This document shows, one piece after another, positions 35,576 to 47,640 of a stretch of DNA of 64,000 nucleotides. Made by a program: the position numbers and the translations under genes. The notes beneath the pieces are model-generated. The model did no database searches. It was not told the origin of the DNA and saw only the letters and a list, made by a program, of their open reading frames with translations. This DNA is from Ustilaginoidea virens (Eukaryota; Ascomycota; Sordariomycetes; Hypocreales; Clavicipitaceae): positions 2,790,001 through 2,854,000 of the forward strand of contig NC_057318.1 in the NCBI RefSeq assembly GCF_000687475.1. The letters are read 5' to 3'. The number at the start of each line of letters is the position of its first letter. Position 1 is the stretch's first letter.

Positions 35576-37876
35576 TCAAAAAGCAGTCGAGTAGCTTCGA
35601 CTCAACGGAGGCTTACCGCCCCTCTGCTTTGGTTTTGAAGTTTGTGAGCCTGCTCCAATCTTTTCGAATCCCTGTAGAATGTCCAGACCAGTGAACTCTG
35701 AGCCTCCGCTGCCAAAGTCTGTGGAATCTAGTGCCAGTGAGGACCAATCGCCATCAGCGGGAGGGTCCAGCAGGGCCGAGAACTTGCTGGGCGAAGGCAT
35801 TCGCGATGGCGACTGCTGCTGGAACAGCTTGAACGGTGAGCCGAGATCCTCGAATGCCTTGCTTGGCGTCTCCAAGAAACGTGACGGCGAGTTTTCCGGA
35901 AGCTTCAGGAGCGGCACTGAAGCCATCGACTTCTTCTTGACCGAGTTTGTCAGCTCACCAAGTGCCGAAGTGGATACGGATCGGTCTAATCGGGCTCGCT
36001 TGGCAGAGCGTTTGACGGGGGATCCGGCGTCTGCTGAACCAATGCCGGGAAGAATCGTCCCATCCAGGGCCGAGAAATCCTGAAAAATATCATATTCCGT
36101 GGATTGCATAGCCATGTCATCAAACGTGTACACAGCATCATCCAGGTTGAACGCGGGGCTCCACGGAATGCTGTCCTCTCCGATTCCAGCAACACGTCGC
36201 AGGGGCGACTGCAGCATGTGCCGCACCTTGTCGCGATGGATCCGCAAGTTGGTGTTTGGGGAAGCCGAGGGGGGCGGTCGGACGGGGGGCTTTATTTTCA
36301 CGACCGGAGTAAGTGGTGGTAGCAGCTGATGTTCGTTTGCCCGGCGCAAGGGCGAGGACGAGATGGGCTCATACGTCGTCAAGGAACGAGACTTTGTGGG
36401 GCTAAACGGGGAAGAGTTGCGTATGCGGGCAATCTCCTCTTCAGCCCGACCTCGCTTGATGCGAGGCCGGTCGGCCTCTGACGTCAACAGCAGAGCTTTT
36501 TGATTGGGTCTCACGGCTGACGATTCCAAGGACGAAATGTAGCCGCTGTCATCCATGGATGCAAACTTGCGCTTGTGTGATCGAGAGATTGAAGACGCCA
36601 GGTTTCGAGCCACGGGAGGTGGCGTGCCACTTCGAACTTCGACATGACGCGACACTGGAGGCGAGGAGTGCATGTTGGCAGGGAGAGGAGAGTAGAGAGA
36701 CGCCTCGGGAGGCAGGTCGCTCTCTACAACTTTATCAACAACGTCCTCGGTGCTCATGTTGTCCGAAACAGGGATCGTGGCGTCGGAAGAAAGCTCTGCT
36801 GGCATGGGCACGGTTGCCTGCGAGGTTGGGAGAGGCGGGAGCGCGCAGTGCATGGTAGACGACGGTGGGGGGGGTAGCGTGGGTTCCTGCGCTGGCATCG
36901 TCATGGTCATGGTCATGGTCATCGGCTGCGACGGTTCCAAGCGAGTGGACATGACTGGAAGATTTTCGGCAGTTGGGGCCGCCTTTCGGGTGGGCTTGTC
37001 CTTGAGGAATTGGTACTCGGTGCCGGGTTCGATACCCCAATAGTTGCCCTTGCCGGGATCGTCCTTGGGGCGCTCGATCTTGATGAAGTTCTTGTGCAGG
37101 CTGAGGTTGTGGCGAATACTGTTTTGCCAGCCCGCATCGGTGGGGTTGTAAAAGGAGTAGTTGTCGCTGATCCATTTGTAAATTTGGGCGAGAGTAAGTC
37201 GTCGACTGGGTGATCGAAGGATCGCCATGCCTATGAGTTGAGCATAGCTGTGCGCCGGTTTTGAGCCGTCATCTAGTATTTGGGGAAAGGAATCGTGGGG
37301 TGGGAGCGTCGCTTCGTCCGTCTTGAGCTTCTTGAGAGGCCTCGAATCTTTGATCGGTGCGGCATCCAGCAATATTCGCTTTCCGCTGGGTTTTTGAAAG
37401 TGGTTTTCGACGGAAAAATTGATGGCTGCGGGGGCGGGAAAGATTTGAGGATGAATATTCTCTTTGCCGTAGCTCATGACGTCGAAACAAGGCCGTTGAG
37501 GGCCCGTCTTGAACTTTGATAGATGCGGCTTCTTTTGCAGAGAGTCTGTCGTGGGTCCCCTGCACAGAGGCGGCGCCATTGATACCATGTTCAGCTTGTT
37601 GGCGTGCGAGGAAGGCTTGAGGGGTGACCGAGGCGACGACGACGAAGTCGCTTTGTGCGGCGACAAGCCTGTACTGGGCTTGTTGGGTGCGTAAAGGATG
37701 ACGTTCGAATTCGAGCTGCTCAGGGGTCGGCGAGCAGGCTTTGTGACAGAAGGCATGGGGGCGTGGCTCGTCATGGGGGCAGTCCGATCCGACTTGTCGT
37801 CCTGGAAGATGAGCAGCGGCTCGTTTGGGCCGGAAAACGGCGTTACTCTAGCCATGCTGGCCAGGTTGAGCTCCAA
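35576..37876 (-). CDS. Forkhead transcription factor, Hcm1/Sep1-like
   Basis: A single frame of 766 residues. The winged-helix forkhead domain is at about 206-295. Blocks are KPAHSYAQLIGMAIL, LTLAQIYKWISDNYSFY, the recognition-helix block GWQNSIRHNLSLHKNF (249-264) and KGNYWGIEPG. No FHA domain is visible, which argues for the Hcm1/Sep1 group and against Fkh1/Fkh2. The rest is Ser/Pro-rich and probably disordered, with many Ser-Pro and Thr-Pro sites and a KEN tripeptide at 138-140. Hcm1/Sep1 factors drive cell-cycle genes (chromosome segregation, septation). That role is inferred from family. No intron is needed. The 5' region is over 5 kb long. The exact orthologue should be settled by phylogeny. 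Confidence 0.88.
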   Translation of the reverse strand: MELNLASMARVTPFSGPNEPLLIFQDDKSDRTAPMTSHAPMPSVTKPARRPLSSSNSNVILYAPNKPSTGLSPHKATSSSSPRSPLKPSSHANKLNMVSMAPPLCRGPTTDSLQKKPHLSKFKTGPQRPCFDVMSYGKENIHPQIFPAPAAINFSVENHFQKPSGKRILLDAAPIKDSRPLKKLKTDEATLPPHDSFPQILDDGSKPAHSYAQLIGMAILRSPSRRLTLAQIYKWISDNYSFYNPTDAGWQNSIRHNLSLHKNFIKIERPKDDPGKGNYWGIEPGTEYQFLKDKPTRKAAPTAENLPVMSTRLEPSQPMTMTMTMTMPAQEPTLPPPPSSTMHCALPPLPTSQATVPMPAELSSDATIPVSDNMSTEDVVDKVVESDLPPEASLYSPLPANMHSSPPVSRHVEVRSGTPPPVARNLASSISRSHKRKFASMDDSGYISSLESSAVRPNQKALLLTSEADRPRIKRGRAEEEIARIRNSSPFSPTKSRSLTTYEPISSSPLRRANEHQLLPPLTPVVKIKPPVRPPPSASPNTNLRIHRDKVRHMLQSPLRRVAGIGEDSIPWSPAFNLDDAVYTFDDMAMQSTEYDIFQDFSALDGTILPGIGSADAGSPVKRSAKRARLDRSVSTSALGELTNSVKKKSMASVPLLKLPENSPSRFLETPSKAFEDLGSPFKLFQQQSPSRMPSPSKFSALLDPPADGDWSSLALDSTDFGSGGSEFTGLDILQGFEKIGAGSQTSKPKQRGGKPPLSRSYSTAF

Positions 37877-38455
37877 GAGGGGGTGCTTGGTGCGCGTCGG
37901 TCTCTTGTCAATTCAACGTTTGTGTGAAGCAAGGTGGATGCTTTTGACGAGCGGGTTGGGTTAGTGAGAAGACGGGACAAGAAGGGGGGAAAAGGGAAAA
38001 AAAAAAAAGATGTAACAGGAAACAGGGCCGTTTGTCTCATGGTACAATGCGATCACTTGAAGCGATTGTACAGAGCAGTAAGCCGTGTGACATGGCAGAA
38101 CGGCTCGGACGAGACAGACGATCAGGCGCCGACTAGGTCGAAATGAAACCATGACCTACCTGACTGAGCGAGGAAGGCTACCTACTACTTTGTTATAAAC
38201 TGAATGCCGGTTTACAGGCAGCGATTTCCGATGAGTTTGACCAGGTGTGGTTGACGACTTCGTTTGCAACTTCCGAAGGGGTGGATCATGTGAAGCTGAA
38301 ATGACGGCGAAATTTGACGCGTCGTAATGTCGTGAGCAGCGAAAGTCGGAAACGTCGTGCAGGTTGGAAACGCCAAAAAGGGAAATCAGATCAGAGCGAG
38401 CAAGGAGACTGGGGAAGGAAGGCAACCGTGGTAGTTTTGTTGGTAACGGCTCTGC

Positions 38456-38650
38456 GTGAAGCCCAGCGGAAAGAGGAGAAGAGGGGAGGGGGAGAGAGGG
38501 GAGGAGAGGGGAGGAGAGGAGACGAAGCAAGATGAAGCAAGCTGGGATGGATGGATGGTCGGGAAGGGAAGGGAGACTGTCGGCGAGAAGAAGTAGTAGT
38601 AGTCGTAGTAGTAGTAGTAGCAGTAGTAGGAGTAGTGTGTAGTAGTAGGA
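38456..38650. repeat. AG-rich tract and AGT trinucleotide array
   Basis: GGAGAGG units (38460-38525) are followed by AGT repeats (about 38590-38648). Confidence 0.8.
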
Positions 38651-39024
38651 AGCAGGAAGACCTTTGGGAGGTGCGCCGCAAGCGCTAGAGGTACGGAGTA
38701 GGCTGCCTGCCCGGTATCAGGTACCTTGGGCACCTAACCTTTCGTAGGAGGTAGGTACTGGACAGGTACCGCAAGGTACCGCAAGGTAGCGGCAGGTAGC
38801 GGCAGGTAGGCGAAAGGGCGCCAGGGCACGAATGGGCTTGATGGGTTTTGCCCCGATCCAGCCAAGGGCGGGCCAAGCCAAGGTCGTCGGGCCTTGAAGC
38901 AGAGCAGGGTGGGTCGTGCCAAGCCAAGGATTGATTGGACGAGAGACGGCAGGGGTGTGTGCCGGGTGAGTGTATCTGCCGAATTGCTTGATGGAGACGC
39001 GAGAGTCTCGGGGGGAGATAAGAG

Positions 39025-39027
<3 letters not shown>

Positions 39028-39054
<27 letters not shown>
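39028..39054. repeat. GA dinucleotide microsatellite
   Basis: An uninterrupted GA run of about 13 units. Confidence 0.9.
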
Positions 39055-39058
<4 letters not shown>

Positions 39059-40220
39059 GCTTCAATGGTGTGGGAGGACGGATGGATGGATGGATTGATG
39101 GTGGTGGTGGTGGTTATCTGGCGTGGTGCTCTGGAGCCTGGATCTGGCGCTGCCATCACCACGGGTCGCGCTGTGCCGCTAGCACGTCCAAGCTCGGCGA
39201 GGGACCTTGGAGCTACTTTTCACTACGCGGTCCGGGACAGATGACGCGCTCGCATGCTGCAGACCAGTCAGTGTTGCTGCAGACATGCCGCAGACATGCC
39301 GGCGACGCGCGCGTGTTGGCAAGCAAGGGCGTCGAGGGTTTCAGGAATGGAACAAGATGGAACAAGATGGGGCCGGCGAGATTTGGCTGTGGCGAACAGG
39401 CAATAGTTGCCGCCTGACTGACTGACAGACATGCTATGTTGTCTTGTCCGCCTTGGTGTTTGATGCGGTTTCCTCTGACGAGAAGCGACGAGCTAATCGA
39501 CCTGCTTGGAAGTGCGCACGCGCAATCTTTTTTTTCTTTTTCTTTTTTTTTTTTTTCTCGCAGTTACGGAGCATGCATTCAGAATTCTAGGCAAAGCTCG
39601 GACATGTGGTTAGATTCGGGGGAAGATAGAGTTGACGCATACAACTTGATATACTGGATTGGATGGATCAACCAACTCCATGATGAATGACCTGCAGCTG
39701 GTGCGGCTGGGCTTTTCCCAAGGCAGCCGGCAGCCAGCCGCCACGCCAGCCACAAGGCACCTCAAAGGTTACATGGCAGTTGCCAGCTCTCTCGGGTACG
39801 GAGCACGGAGTTTTAGCCGCAGCACACTAGGCTAGGTACCTGCCTAAGGTAGGTAGATACAGGTAGGTAGGTAGGTACCTCTAGGTAGGAGGTGGGTAGG
39901 TAGGTACCTAAGGTAGTACCTACCTTACCTAACCTAACCTATCTTTAGCTGTGGTTCAATACGTAGGCTGGAGGCAGGAGGTATGCAAAGCTGGGCGGTG
40001 GTGTGTGACACTGCTCAGCCAAGATGCATACGAAAGCGCGTATCGCGGAGCCGGATTGGTCGTGCTGGAATCTTCACTGAAACGCACGTTACGCACTTGC
40101 GCGGCCGCAATCCTCTCCTCGCCTTTGCCTGGATCGAGAGGCGTTCCGTCGTGCGTGCGTGTGTGCGTGCGTGCGTGCGTCCATCTTGAGACTGGTTGGC
40201 GGACAAGAGCGACCCCAAAC

Positions 40221-40272
40221 GACCACGAACGACCACGAACGACCACGAACGAACGAACGAACGAACGAACGA
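40221..40272. repeat. GACCACGAAC 10-mers passing into ACGA tetramers
   Basis: Three copies of the 10-mer run directly into about six ACGA units. Confidence 0.9.
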
Positions 40273-41026
40273 CAGTGGCAAGTGATAGTTTCGACTTCTG
40301 ACGTGCCAGTCCAGCCCACAGCCCCGATCGAGCCTTTTCCCACTTTTCATTGCCTGCAACCAAGACTTTCTTTCCAGCTCTCTCTTCTCTTCCCCTCTCT
40401 CCCCACCTCCCTCTCCCTCCCTTCCTCTCTTCCTTTCTCCCGGCTTTCCTTTCTTTTTTTTTTTTCCTTTTTTTTTCCTTTTTTTTTTCTCTTTTTCTTT
40501 TCTCCCCAACTTCCCAAGCAAAAGGAAGCGTGGAGCAGATGGTACCGACGGGGGCCGAATCCTGACAGGACGCACGGACTGGTGGACTCCCCGATCTCAG
40601 CCGCCCAACAGACGATTAAGTTTACTCGGCAACAGCAAGATTTGGGCAACACCAACAGCTTTGGCCATGAGTTGGCTTTTTTCCACCATGCCCATACGAG
40701 ACACGGGAAACGGGGTTGCTGACCGGGATCCGACCACCCTCCAATATGCGCGGCGGAAAAAAAAAAAAAAAGAAGAAGGAAAAAGAAAAAAAAAAATGAG
40801 TGGGTGAGGTGTTGGTCCCAACTGGGATGGCAAAGCCGACGAGGTCGGATAGAGTTGCGTTGGGCCGCGTGACATGTGGTGAGCAAGAGTCGCGTTTGGG
40901 GGCCGGCCGGACGCGTCTTTGGCGGAACGCGTCGCCTTGTTTATATGTCTATGCGCGACGGCGCTTAGCTTACCCTGGTCCCCTGGTCTTGTTGTTGCAC
41001 CTGGGCACCTGGGTGGTGTGGTTGCC

Positions 41027-41050
41027 GTGTGTGTGTGTGTGTGTGTGTGT
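41027..41050. repeat. GT12 dinucleotide microsatellite
   Basis: Twelve perfect GT units. Confidence 0.9.
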
Positions 41051-42118
41051 CAAGACGAGACGAGACGGCCGTCGGTCGTCATGGGAGAGTCATGAGAGAC
41101 TGACTCCATGTCCATGTCGCGATAAGGCGAGCCTGCTGCTCCTGCTCCACGTTCCAACTCGATCGTCGGCATCGACATGGGCGGGGGTGCTGCTGCTGCT
41201 GCGACGTTGTGCGTTGTGCGTCCCTGGTTGTGCGTCGGTGGTTGTGCGTGTGCGTCCGTGGTTGCCCGCCCTGTTGGCGTCTTCCGTTCCAGTCTCTGCC
41301 ATCTGAAAGACAATCTGCCCTCGGCGGGATATTGGCCCTGCAAAGTCACGAGTCCAGACATCTTTCAGCCCGGGCCTCCCATTCCAGCACTCGGCATGGC
41401 ACGAGCAAGGCGACGAGGAATGGAATCGGGGCGCATTTTGACCAGGGCGCACAAGATCACGGGCACAGTGGGTCATGGACCATGGACCACCATGGACATG
41501 GAACCATGGCCGCCCCATCCATGGCTTATGACATCAGGGCTTCTGGTGAATCTGGATTCTTGGATTCTGGATTCTGGATTCTGGATTCCGGTCCGTTATG
41601 TCGTTTCCAAGGGAGGACAGGGGGTCAATGCCACCAAGATGGCGCGAGTACGGAGCACATGTCACCACCTGGCACCTGGCACCTGGCCTGGCAGCTGGTA
41701 ACCTCCTAGCGCGCGCCATCCACTACACTCCAGATGTCCGTATCATGTACCTCTCTGCCAAAAGCAAAAAAAAAAAAAAAAAAAAGAACAAGAAAAGAAT
41801 AGAAAAGAAAAGAAAAGATAAAAAAAAAAAAAAAAAGGGACCAAACTAAAACAAGAAAAAGCCCGCTAACCGCAACTTAGCAATGGCACTAGAAGCAGGC
41901 AAAAGCCACGACGCAAAAGTTCAGTTCAATGCCATAAACCAGGGAAGCTTGGCTTCCTCTGCTCATCATCACTGGGCAAATGCTGGTTGACCACGGCGGC
42001 CATGTGGCAATGGGCATGGACTCTGGACTCGGACGGGTCCGCGCTGCCTGCAGCCTGCAGCCTGCAGCCTGGGCTTGTTGGTGTCAATTGGCGTGGGCGT
42101 CTGTGCAATTGTGCAGTG

Positions 42119-42161
42119 CAACAACAGCAACAACAGCAACAACAGCAACAACAGCAACAAC
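42119..42161. repeat. CAACAACAG nonamer array
   Basis: About four and a half nonamer units. Confidence 0.9.
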
Positions 42162-42772
42162 ATACATGGGCCGAGAATAGCCTGCTGCCTGCCCAGTCGC
42201 TGACGTCTGGTGCCAATGCCATGGCAAGATGCCAAGCACGAGATTGCATGGGACGAAATTGGACGAAAACAGGCACGACAACGACACCACCATGGTGGGG
42301 GAACATCATATCGTCATTGCCAACATCATCGCCAACATCATTGCCAGCATCGTCGCCAGCATACATTGATTGGCCCACCATGCGCCCAGTCCCAGTCCCC
42401 CTGGCCTTTCCCATTGCTTTTTCAATACCAAACCAGACGATACAGAGCTTTGGCCCGAGCACATGAGATGCCCCCCCCCAGTGAAATAAGTCATGGCCAC
42501 ATAAGTTTCAAGGCCCACCCCACGCCAATATCTCCCGCAGCACAATCCTGGATTTACCATGTATCAACGCCATCAAAGATGAAGACGCAGTTGCTTGAGA
42601 CGCCGACTTTTTGGACAGCGCAGCCTTCTCTCTCTCTCTCTCATTCTCTCTTTCTTTCTTTTTTATTATTTTTTTTTTTTTTCATTTCCATCTTGTTGAG
42701 CTGCATTTCCAACAACTCCCCCAAGTAACATCAACAACTCCCAGCAGGTGCGCCATCAGGTCAGCCTCTCAG

Positions 42773-42801
42773 CCCTACCCCTACCCCTACCCCTACCCCT
42801 A
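42773..42801. repeat. CCCCTA hexamer array
   Basis: Nearly five CCCCTA units. It resembles a telomere repeat but differs from fungal TTAGGG, and the site is internal. Confidence 0.85.
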
Positions 42802-43047
42802 CTTCTTCGTGACCCGGTCTTGACAAAGTCCGGTCTTGACAAAGTCCATAAGCGTATTGTGCATTTCGACCTTTGAAACCGAAAACACCAATCCATCCAT
42901 CTCCTTTGCACCTACTGCATTTGAAATCCTTGAAACATGTAGCACCAAACTGCCTCGCTCTGTCCGTGCCCTTTGCTGTGCCCCAGAGTTCAGAGTTCCG
43001 CGCCCCGTCACTGGCGTCATGTCATGTGCTACCTCCAGCTTAGCAGC

Positions 43048-46000
43048 TCAGTCCAGAACACGGCCCGCGACAGCAGAAGCGCTTTTATCCACCGTCTGGG
43101 TCTTTTTGAGACTCTTGCCCAGTTGAATCTCGCTCAGGAAGCCAGCAGGGCGTCCGCCGGACGGTGCGCGGACAGCACCTGGCACATCACCGGGTGGCGG
43201 AGGTGGCGGAGGGGGAGGGCACGCGCCTACGCCCGGCATAGGCGGCATTGGCGGCGGCGGCGGCGGCGGAGCAGAAGGAGCTTCAAAGCCCGGCATCGGG
43301 GGTGGCGGAGGAGGACACGTAGGACCGTTTCCCTCTGGCAATGGTACCGCATCTGCTGCTGCTGCCATTCTACCATTTGAGCCTGAAGCAGGAGAAATAG
43401 GAGGAGGAGGAGGAGCTGCGTCACTCGCCGCGGCAGGGCTGGTTGGAGTTGGCTCTCGTCCCGCGGCTGATAGAGGTCGTGGTGGTGCCATGGTTCCAAA
43501 CAGCATGGAAGCCAGCTGAGCGGCATTCCCACCGCCTGGTCGATCGTCATCCGAGTCCTCATCATCTTCCTTGTCCGACCCCCAATCCTCGGAATCCGCT
43601 CGTTTTCTCGACACGGGCCCACTTCGAGCCGGAACCGCTTGTGACATCCTGTGGAACGGGTTGGTCGACGGATCGGATCGTGGAACCGGAGCCGCTGGAG
43701 GAGGTGCCGCCGGTGCCGCCGGTGCTGCCGCATTCTTCTGGGGCTCTCCAGTGGCAGGCGTCAACTCTTCGTGGTGCGACATCATCTTATGGTATGGGTT
43801 CCTGCTCTCCGTCTCGGCTGGCGGCGGAGACGTAACAACAGCAGGGACAGCGAGTGCGCTGCCATCAGCATTGTTACCGTTCTCTGCCGCGTGATTAGCC
43901 ATCTGGCTGCCACCCGAGGTCGATTCCTGAGGGGTGACTTGTTCCAGCCCTTCGTCACCCGAGCTCTCGTCATCCTCCTCGAGCGATTCAAGCTGTCTTT
44001 GAAGCTCGAGCTCGCGTTGCTTCGCTGCTTCAATCTCTGCACGTCGCGCCGCCATCTTTGCCTCCTTTTCCTTAGCTTCCGCCAGAGCCGCCTTTTTTCG
44101 CTTCCTCTCTTCCTCCTTTCGCAACTTCCCTTGCCTCACCTGCTCTTCCAGTGCTATCAGGCGAGCTGCAGCCTCTTGCTGCTCTTTGGCAAACTCGTCC
44201 TCCTCCTCCTTGGCAGTTTCCCTAATGTCAAAAAAAAGTTAGCAACTCGATCTTCTCTAGCAAGACGTTTTCGGGCGTGACCCACTCCTTTGTCTGAATT
44301 TCTCGCTGTTTTTCCTCTCGTTCCCTTGTGAGCCGTGCCTCTTCGGCTGCCTTGGCAGCTACAGCCTGCTCCGCCCCCTCTGCTTTCTTCGAGCCATCTT
44401 GTTCAGCAGTTTCCAATCTTCCGCCTTTCCTCGTGGGCGGAGGTGGAGGGGCTCTGGTACCAGGCTTAGGAGCATCCGCGACTGCCACAGGAGGGGGGAC
44501 TCCTTGCTCGTCGGCGAGACGAGCCTGTCGCTCCGCATCTCTTCGAGCGTCTTCTTCCTCCACCAGTCTCAGCTTGGCCGCACGCTCGCTTCGTTCTCGC
44601 TCAGCTCGCTGAGCAGCTGTCTCGCCACTTTTGGCCGAGGTTTTGATGCCCAGAGCAGCCAGACGCTCTGCCATTCGTTGCTCAGCCTGTTGCTTGATGT
44701 AAGCGGCCCTCTCCTCTGGCGTCTTATACGAAGAGTAAGAGCCCCCCGCGGCTGAAGGCGTGGCCGTACGCGATGTCCGGCCCGGGCTTTCTGCGCGCGG
44801 GCTAGCCGATCGCCCCGGTCCGGATTGCTGGATAACTGCAGAAGACTGGCCAGGTCGGTTATCCTGTGCACGAACCCGACACGCACGGCTTTCGCGTTGC
44901 AGTTCAAATATAAAGTCTCGAACTTCGTCCTCAACCCCAAGGCCGTCTTCCCAACGACGCTTTTCATGTCCACTTGTGTTGTCCCTTCCGTCGTCCTTGA
45001 GACTATCTTCAATCCCTCGGGCGAACTCACGCACACCTTCTTCGACATCACGGACCATGTTCTCATTGCTTTCCTTTTCCGTTCTCACCTTGATGCTTTC
45101 TTCTTCAAGCCTCCTTTGGGCATCAGAGTCGTCAATGCCCGTGTCTGCTTTCTTTCCAGTCAGCGCGGCTGTTCGTTGCTGCATCATGGCTTTGGCCCTG
45201 GCTTTGAGCCGATCGCTCTCCGTGACGGCACCTCCAGGGCCGGTTCCAGATATCAGAGGACCACTGTGCGGGTGGGCCTTCACGTCTTTGAGGCGAAACA
45301 ACTCGATCCTAGCGTCCATAATGGCCTTCTCGGTACGGCGGACCTGAGAGGCAAGTTCGGGAACCTTGTCGATCAGATTCTGTAGCTGACGCTTCAGAGC
45401 CCGTCTCTCAGCGTCCGAGTCTCCCGAGGCCGGGGCCGCATCAGGGTGAGCGTCAATGTCGTTTTGGATGCGGCGAATGCGCCTATAGAGCTCTTCGGAT
45501 TCCTTTCGATCGCGCCGGTCCAGCAAATCATCCTCCTCGTTATTCTGCTCGTCAGCAAAGTCCATGGCATCCAAAAGAACCTGCTTCTCCTTGATTTTCT
45601 TCCGCAGCTGCTCGAGCGTGAGCTCATCGTTGGAGACGGCCGAGCCAGGCGACTCGGACCGTGGGGAAGAGTTTCCAAGTCTCCTACGGGCACTAGACCG
45701 GTATCCAAAGTCTTCATCCTCGTTTCGGAACACAGTCGCGTCTTTCCTGCTCGGTTGCGCCCCAGCGCCGGTGCCTCTAAATGACCTGCTCTTCATGTAG
45801 CTTACGCCTGTTTTTTGGGGAAGCAGAGAAGCGCCAGAGTTCTTTCGGAAGTCTGATTCCTGGTTCAGCATAGTCTTTAGAGTCCCAATGGACTGGTTGA
45901 AGTTGCGGGTAGAAGGAGGAACAAGCTCCGGGGGTAAGGTATTGGGCAAGGGATAACCATTCAACTTTCTATAGATGAGATGCATGGCAACGGCGAACTC

Positions 46001-47640
46001 GTCAAGATCCAGACGACCCTTGTTCCCGTTGTCTGATAGAGTCCAGACCCGCTCTAGGTCAGGCTTCTCCAAGCCGCTCTGACCAAATATTTCGATAGCC
46101 TGGTCGCCTCCTATATATCCCTTACCGAGACCATCCCAAGCCCGAAAGAGAGAGTCATAACGAGTCTTTTCTTCCTTGGTAATGGCCCATGGGATGACTG
46201 CGTTGCCTTGGAGCCCTTGCGTCGTATAAGAACCTGCCTCACGGCCCGGCTGGGGCATCATCCGAGCCTTCAAGGCATCGATATTAGGCAGTCCAGAGGC
46301 TGGGGCGTTGACAAGACCCCATTGTCCAGGCCGGCCAGTTGGCTGGGCGTTCAATGGTGTGGTCAAGACACCGCCGTCATTGAGACCCTGGCCGAGGCCA
46401 GTGGGCATCGGCGGCATGGGAGGTCTGGGGCCTTGGTAACCTGTCGGCTGGCGATTCTGCATCATGGGGAATCCGGTTTGTTGGGCCTGAAGGCCTTGAG
46501 GTTGGATGCCAAATCCCGTCTGTTGGCCAGGGAATCCCGTCATCTGAGACTGAAGAAGCTGAGAATTGGACAGCTGAGGTTGTTGAGCGGCAGGACCTGT
46601 CAAAGAATCGTTGCCATATGTTGGAGCGTTGGAGACCGGGTTGGACGATGGAGCGTCATCGACGACGCTGAAGCTGATAATGTCGACCATGCTAGAAACC
46701 TCGTTCTTGACATTATCTGGTAGAGCGGCGGGTAGCGACTTGCCCGTTAGTCTCAAATTACACAAATACATGGCGAGGGCAAATTCGGGGAAATATAGTT
46801 GGCCTGCACGAGTCGTATCGGCCAGGGTCCTGCAAACATGATGAGCGCGCCATGGATTAAAAAAACCCCTCGACGATATTCGTCGACATACCATATATGA
46901 GAAAGAGTATCGCCGTCTAGTCGCGACCTCAGCAGAAGATCCCTTGCCTTGTCACCAGACATGGTAGCAGAATTATCACCAACTGCTGATTTGAAAAGGG
47001 TCTCAAACTTGGCCTGATCCTGAGCTGTGATGAAGGATAGTCGTATGTTTGGGATTTTATTCGTCTTTTCCGCGCGTCGCCCTTGGGGCTTAGGAGTCCC
47101 GCCTGTTTGGAAAGAGGCAGCCATTTCGGTGAAGCCAGTCGGTTGAGGTTTCATCGGGGGTGGAGGTGGCGCGGGACCCGATGACTGCGCTGGCGACGAT
47201 GAATGGAATCCCGTCGGCTGCGAAAGCTGGAAGCCTGGCTGCGACGGGTATTGCTGGGGCTGCTGCTGTGGCTGCTGCTGGGGCTGTTGCTGCTGCTGCA
47301 GGAACTGTTGTTGATATTGCAAGGGTATCGATGGCATCGGCGGAACAGCTCCCGTCTGAAAGCTCGGTTGTTGGGTTTGTGCTCCAGCGAACCCCGTATA
47401 CTGCTGTTGAAGAGGTTGGGATGACTGAGGCATACCCGCGGGATGGGATTGCGTTGGAAAGCCAGTGTATTGCTGCTGCAATGGCTGCTGCCCAAGGCCA
47501 GTAGGTTGTGGCCCAAAAGGCACGGGCTGATGCTGCTGCTGGCCACCAGGTCCCACGGGGTTGAAAGAACTCCCTCCGTATTGTTGTGGCCCAGGACGTT
47601 GGCTGTTGCCGCCCAAGAAGACATTAGAGCTAGGATACAT
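43048..47640 (-). CDS. pan1: Actin cytoskeleton-regulatory complex protein PAN1
   Basis: Exons are 46892-47640, 44286-46829 and 43048-44221, giving 1,488 residues, close to Aspergillus Pan1. Introns are 62 and 64 bp, the second with a GCTAAC branch-like site. The order is a Gln/Pro-rich N-terminus with QPTGF and QYTGF repeats, then EH1 (about 200-300). A second PTG(F)-rich linker leads to EH2 (about 464-560) with an EF-hand loop [12 protein letters not shown] (516-527). A long charged coiled coil follows, then a Pro-rich tail with poly-Pro blocks. A WH2-like end ([18 protein letters not shown]) closes the protein. Pan1 works with End3 and Sla1 at endocytic sites, binds NPF/epsin-type partners through EH domains and activates Arp2/3. 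These are family roles. The start is the ATG before [10 protein letters not shown]. Confidence 0.95.

Larger units (their letters stand above)
37877..43047. other. 5.2 kb intergenic region upstream of the forkhead gene
   Basis: No gene is supported. It lies between the forkhead start (37876) and the PAN1 stop (43048), both on the minus strand. It carries AG-rich and AGT arrays (38456-38650), a GA run (39028-39054), ACGA repeats (40221-40272), a GT12 run (41027-41050), a CAACAACAG array (42119-42161), a CCCCTA array (42773-42801) and AGGTACCT-type clusters at 38700-38815 and 39830-39955. Open frames pass through these repeats and have no family motifs. It may contain long regulatory sequence or non-coding transcripts. 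Confidence 0.6.

Noticed and set aside
40015..40886. Two overlapping minus-strand frames of about 180 residues
   Set aside because: They are built on ACGA and T/C-rich simple repeats and contain no recognisable domain.
42773..42801. Interstitial telomere repeat (CCCCTA)
   Set aside because: The unit is not the CCCTAA expected in filamentous fungi and it stands among other microsatellites in an intergenic region.
46208..46723. Plus-strand frame of 171 residues
   Set aside because: It is the antisense of PAN1 exon 2, which has clear EH-domain coding on the minus strand.
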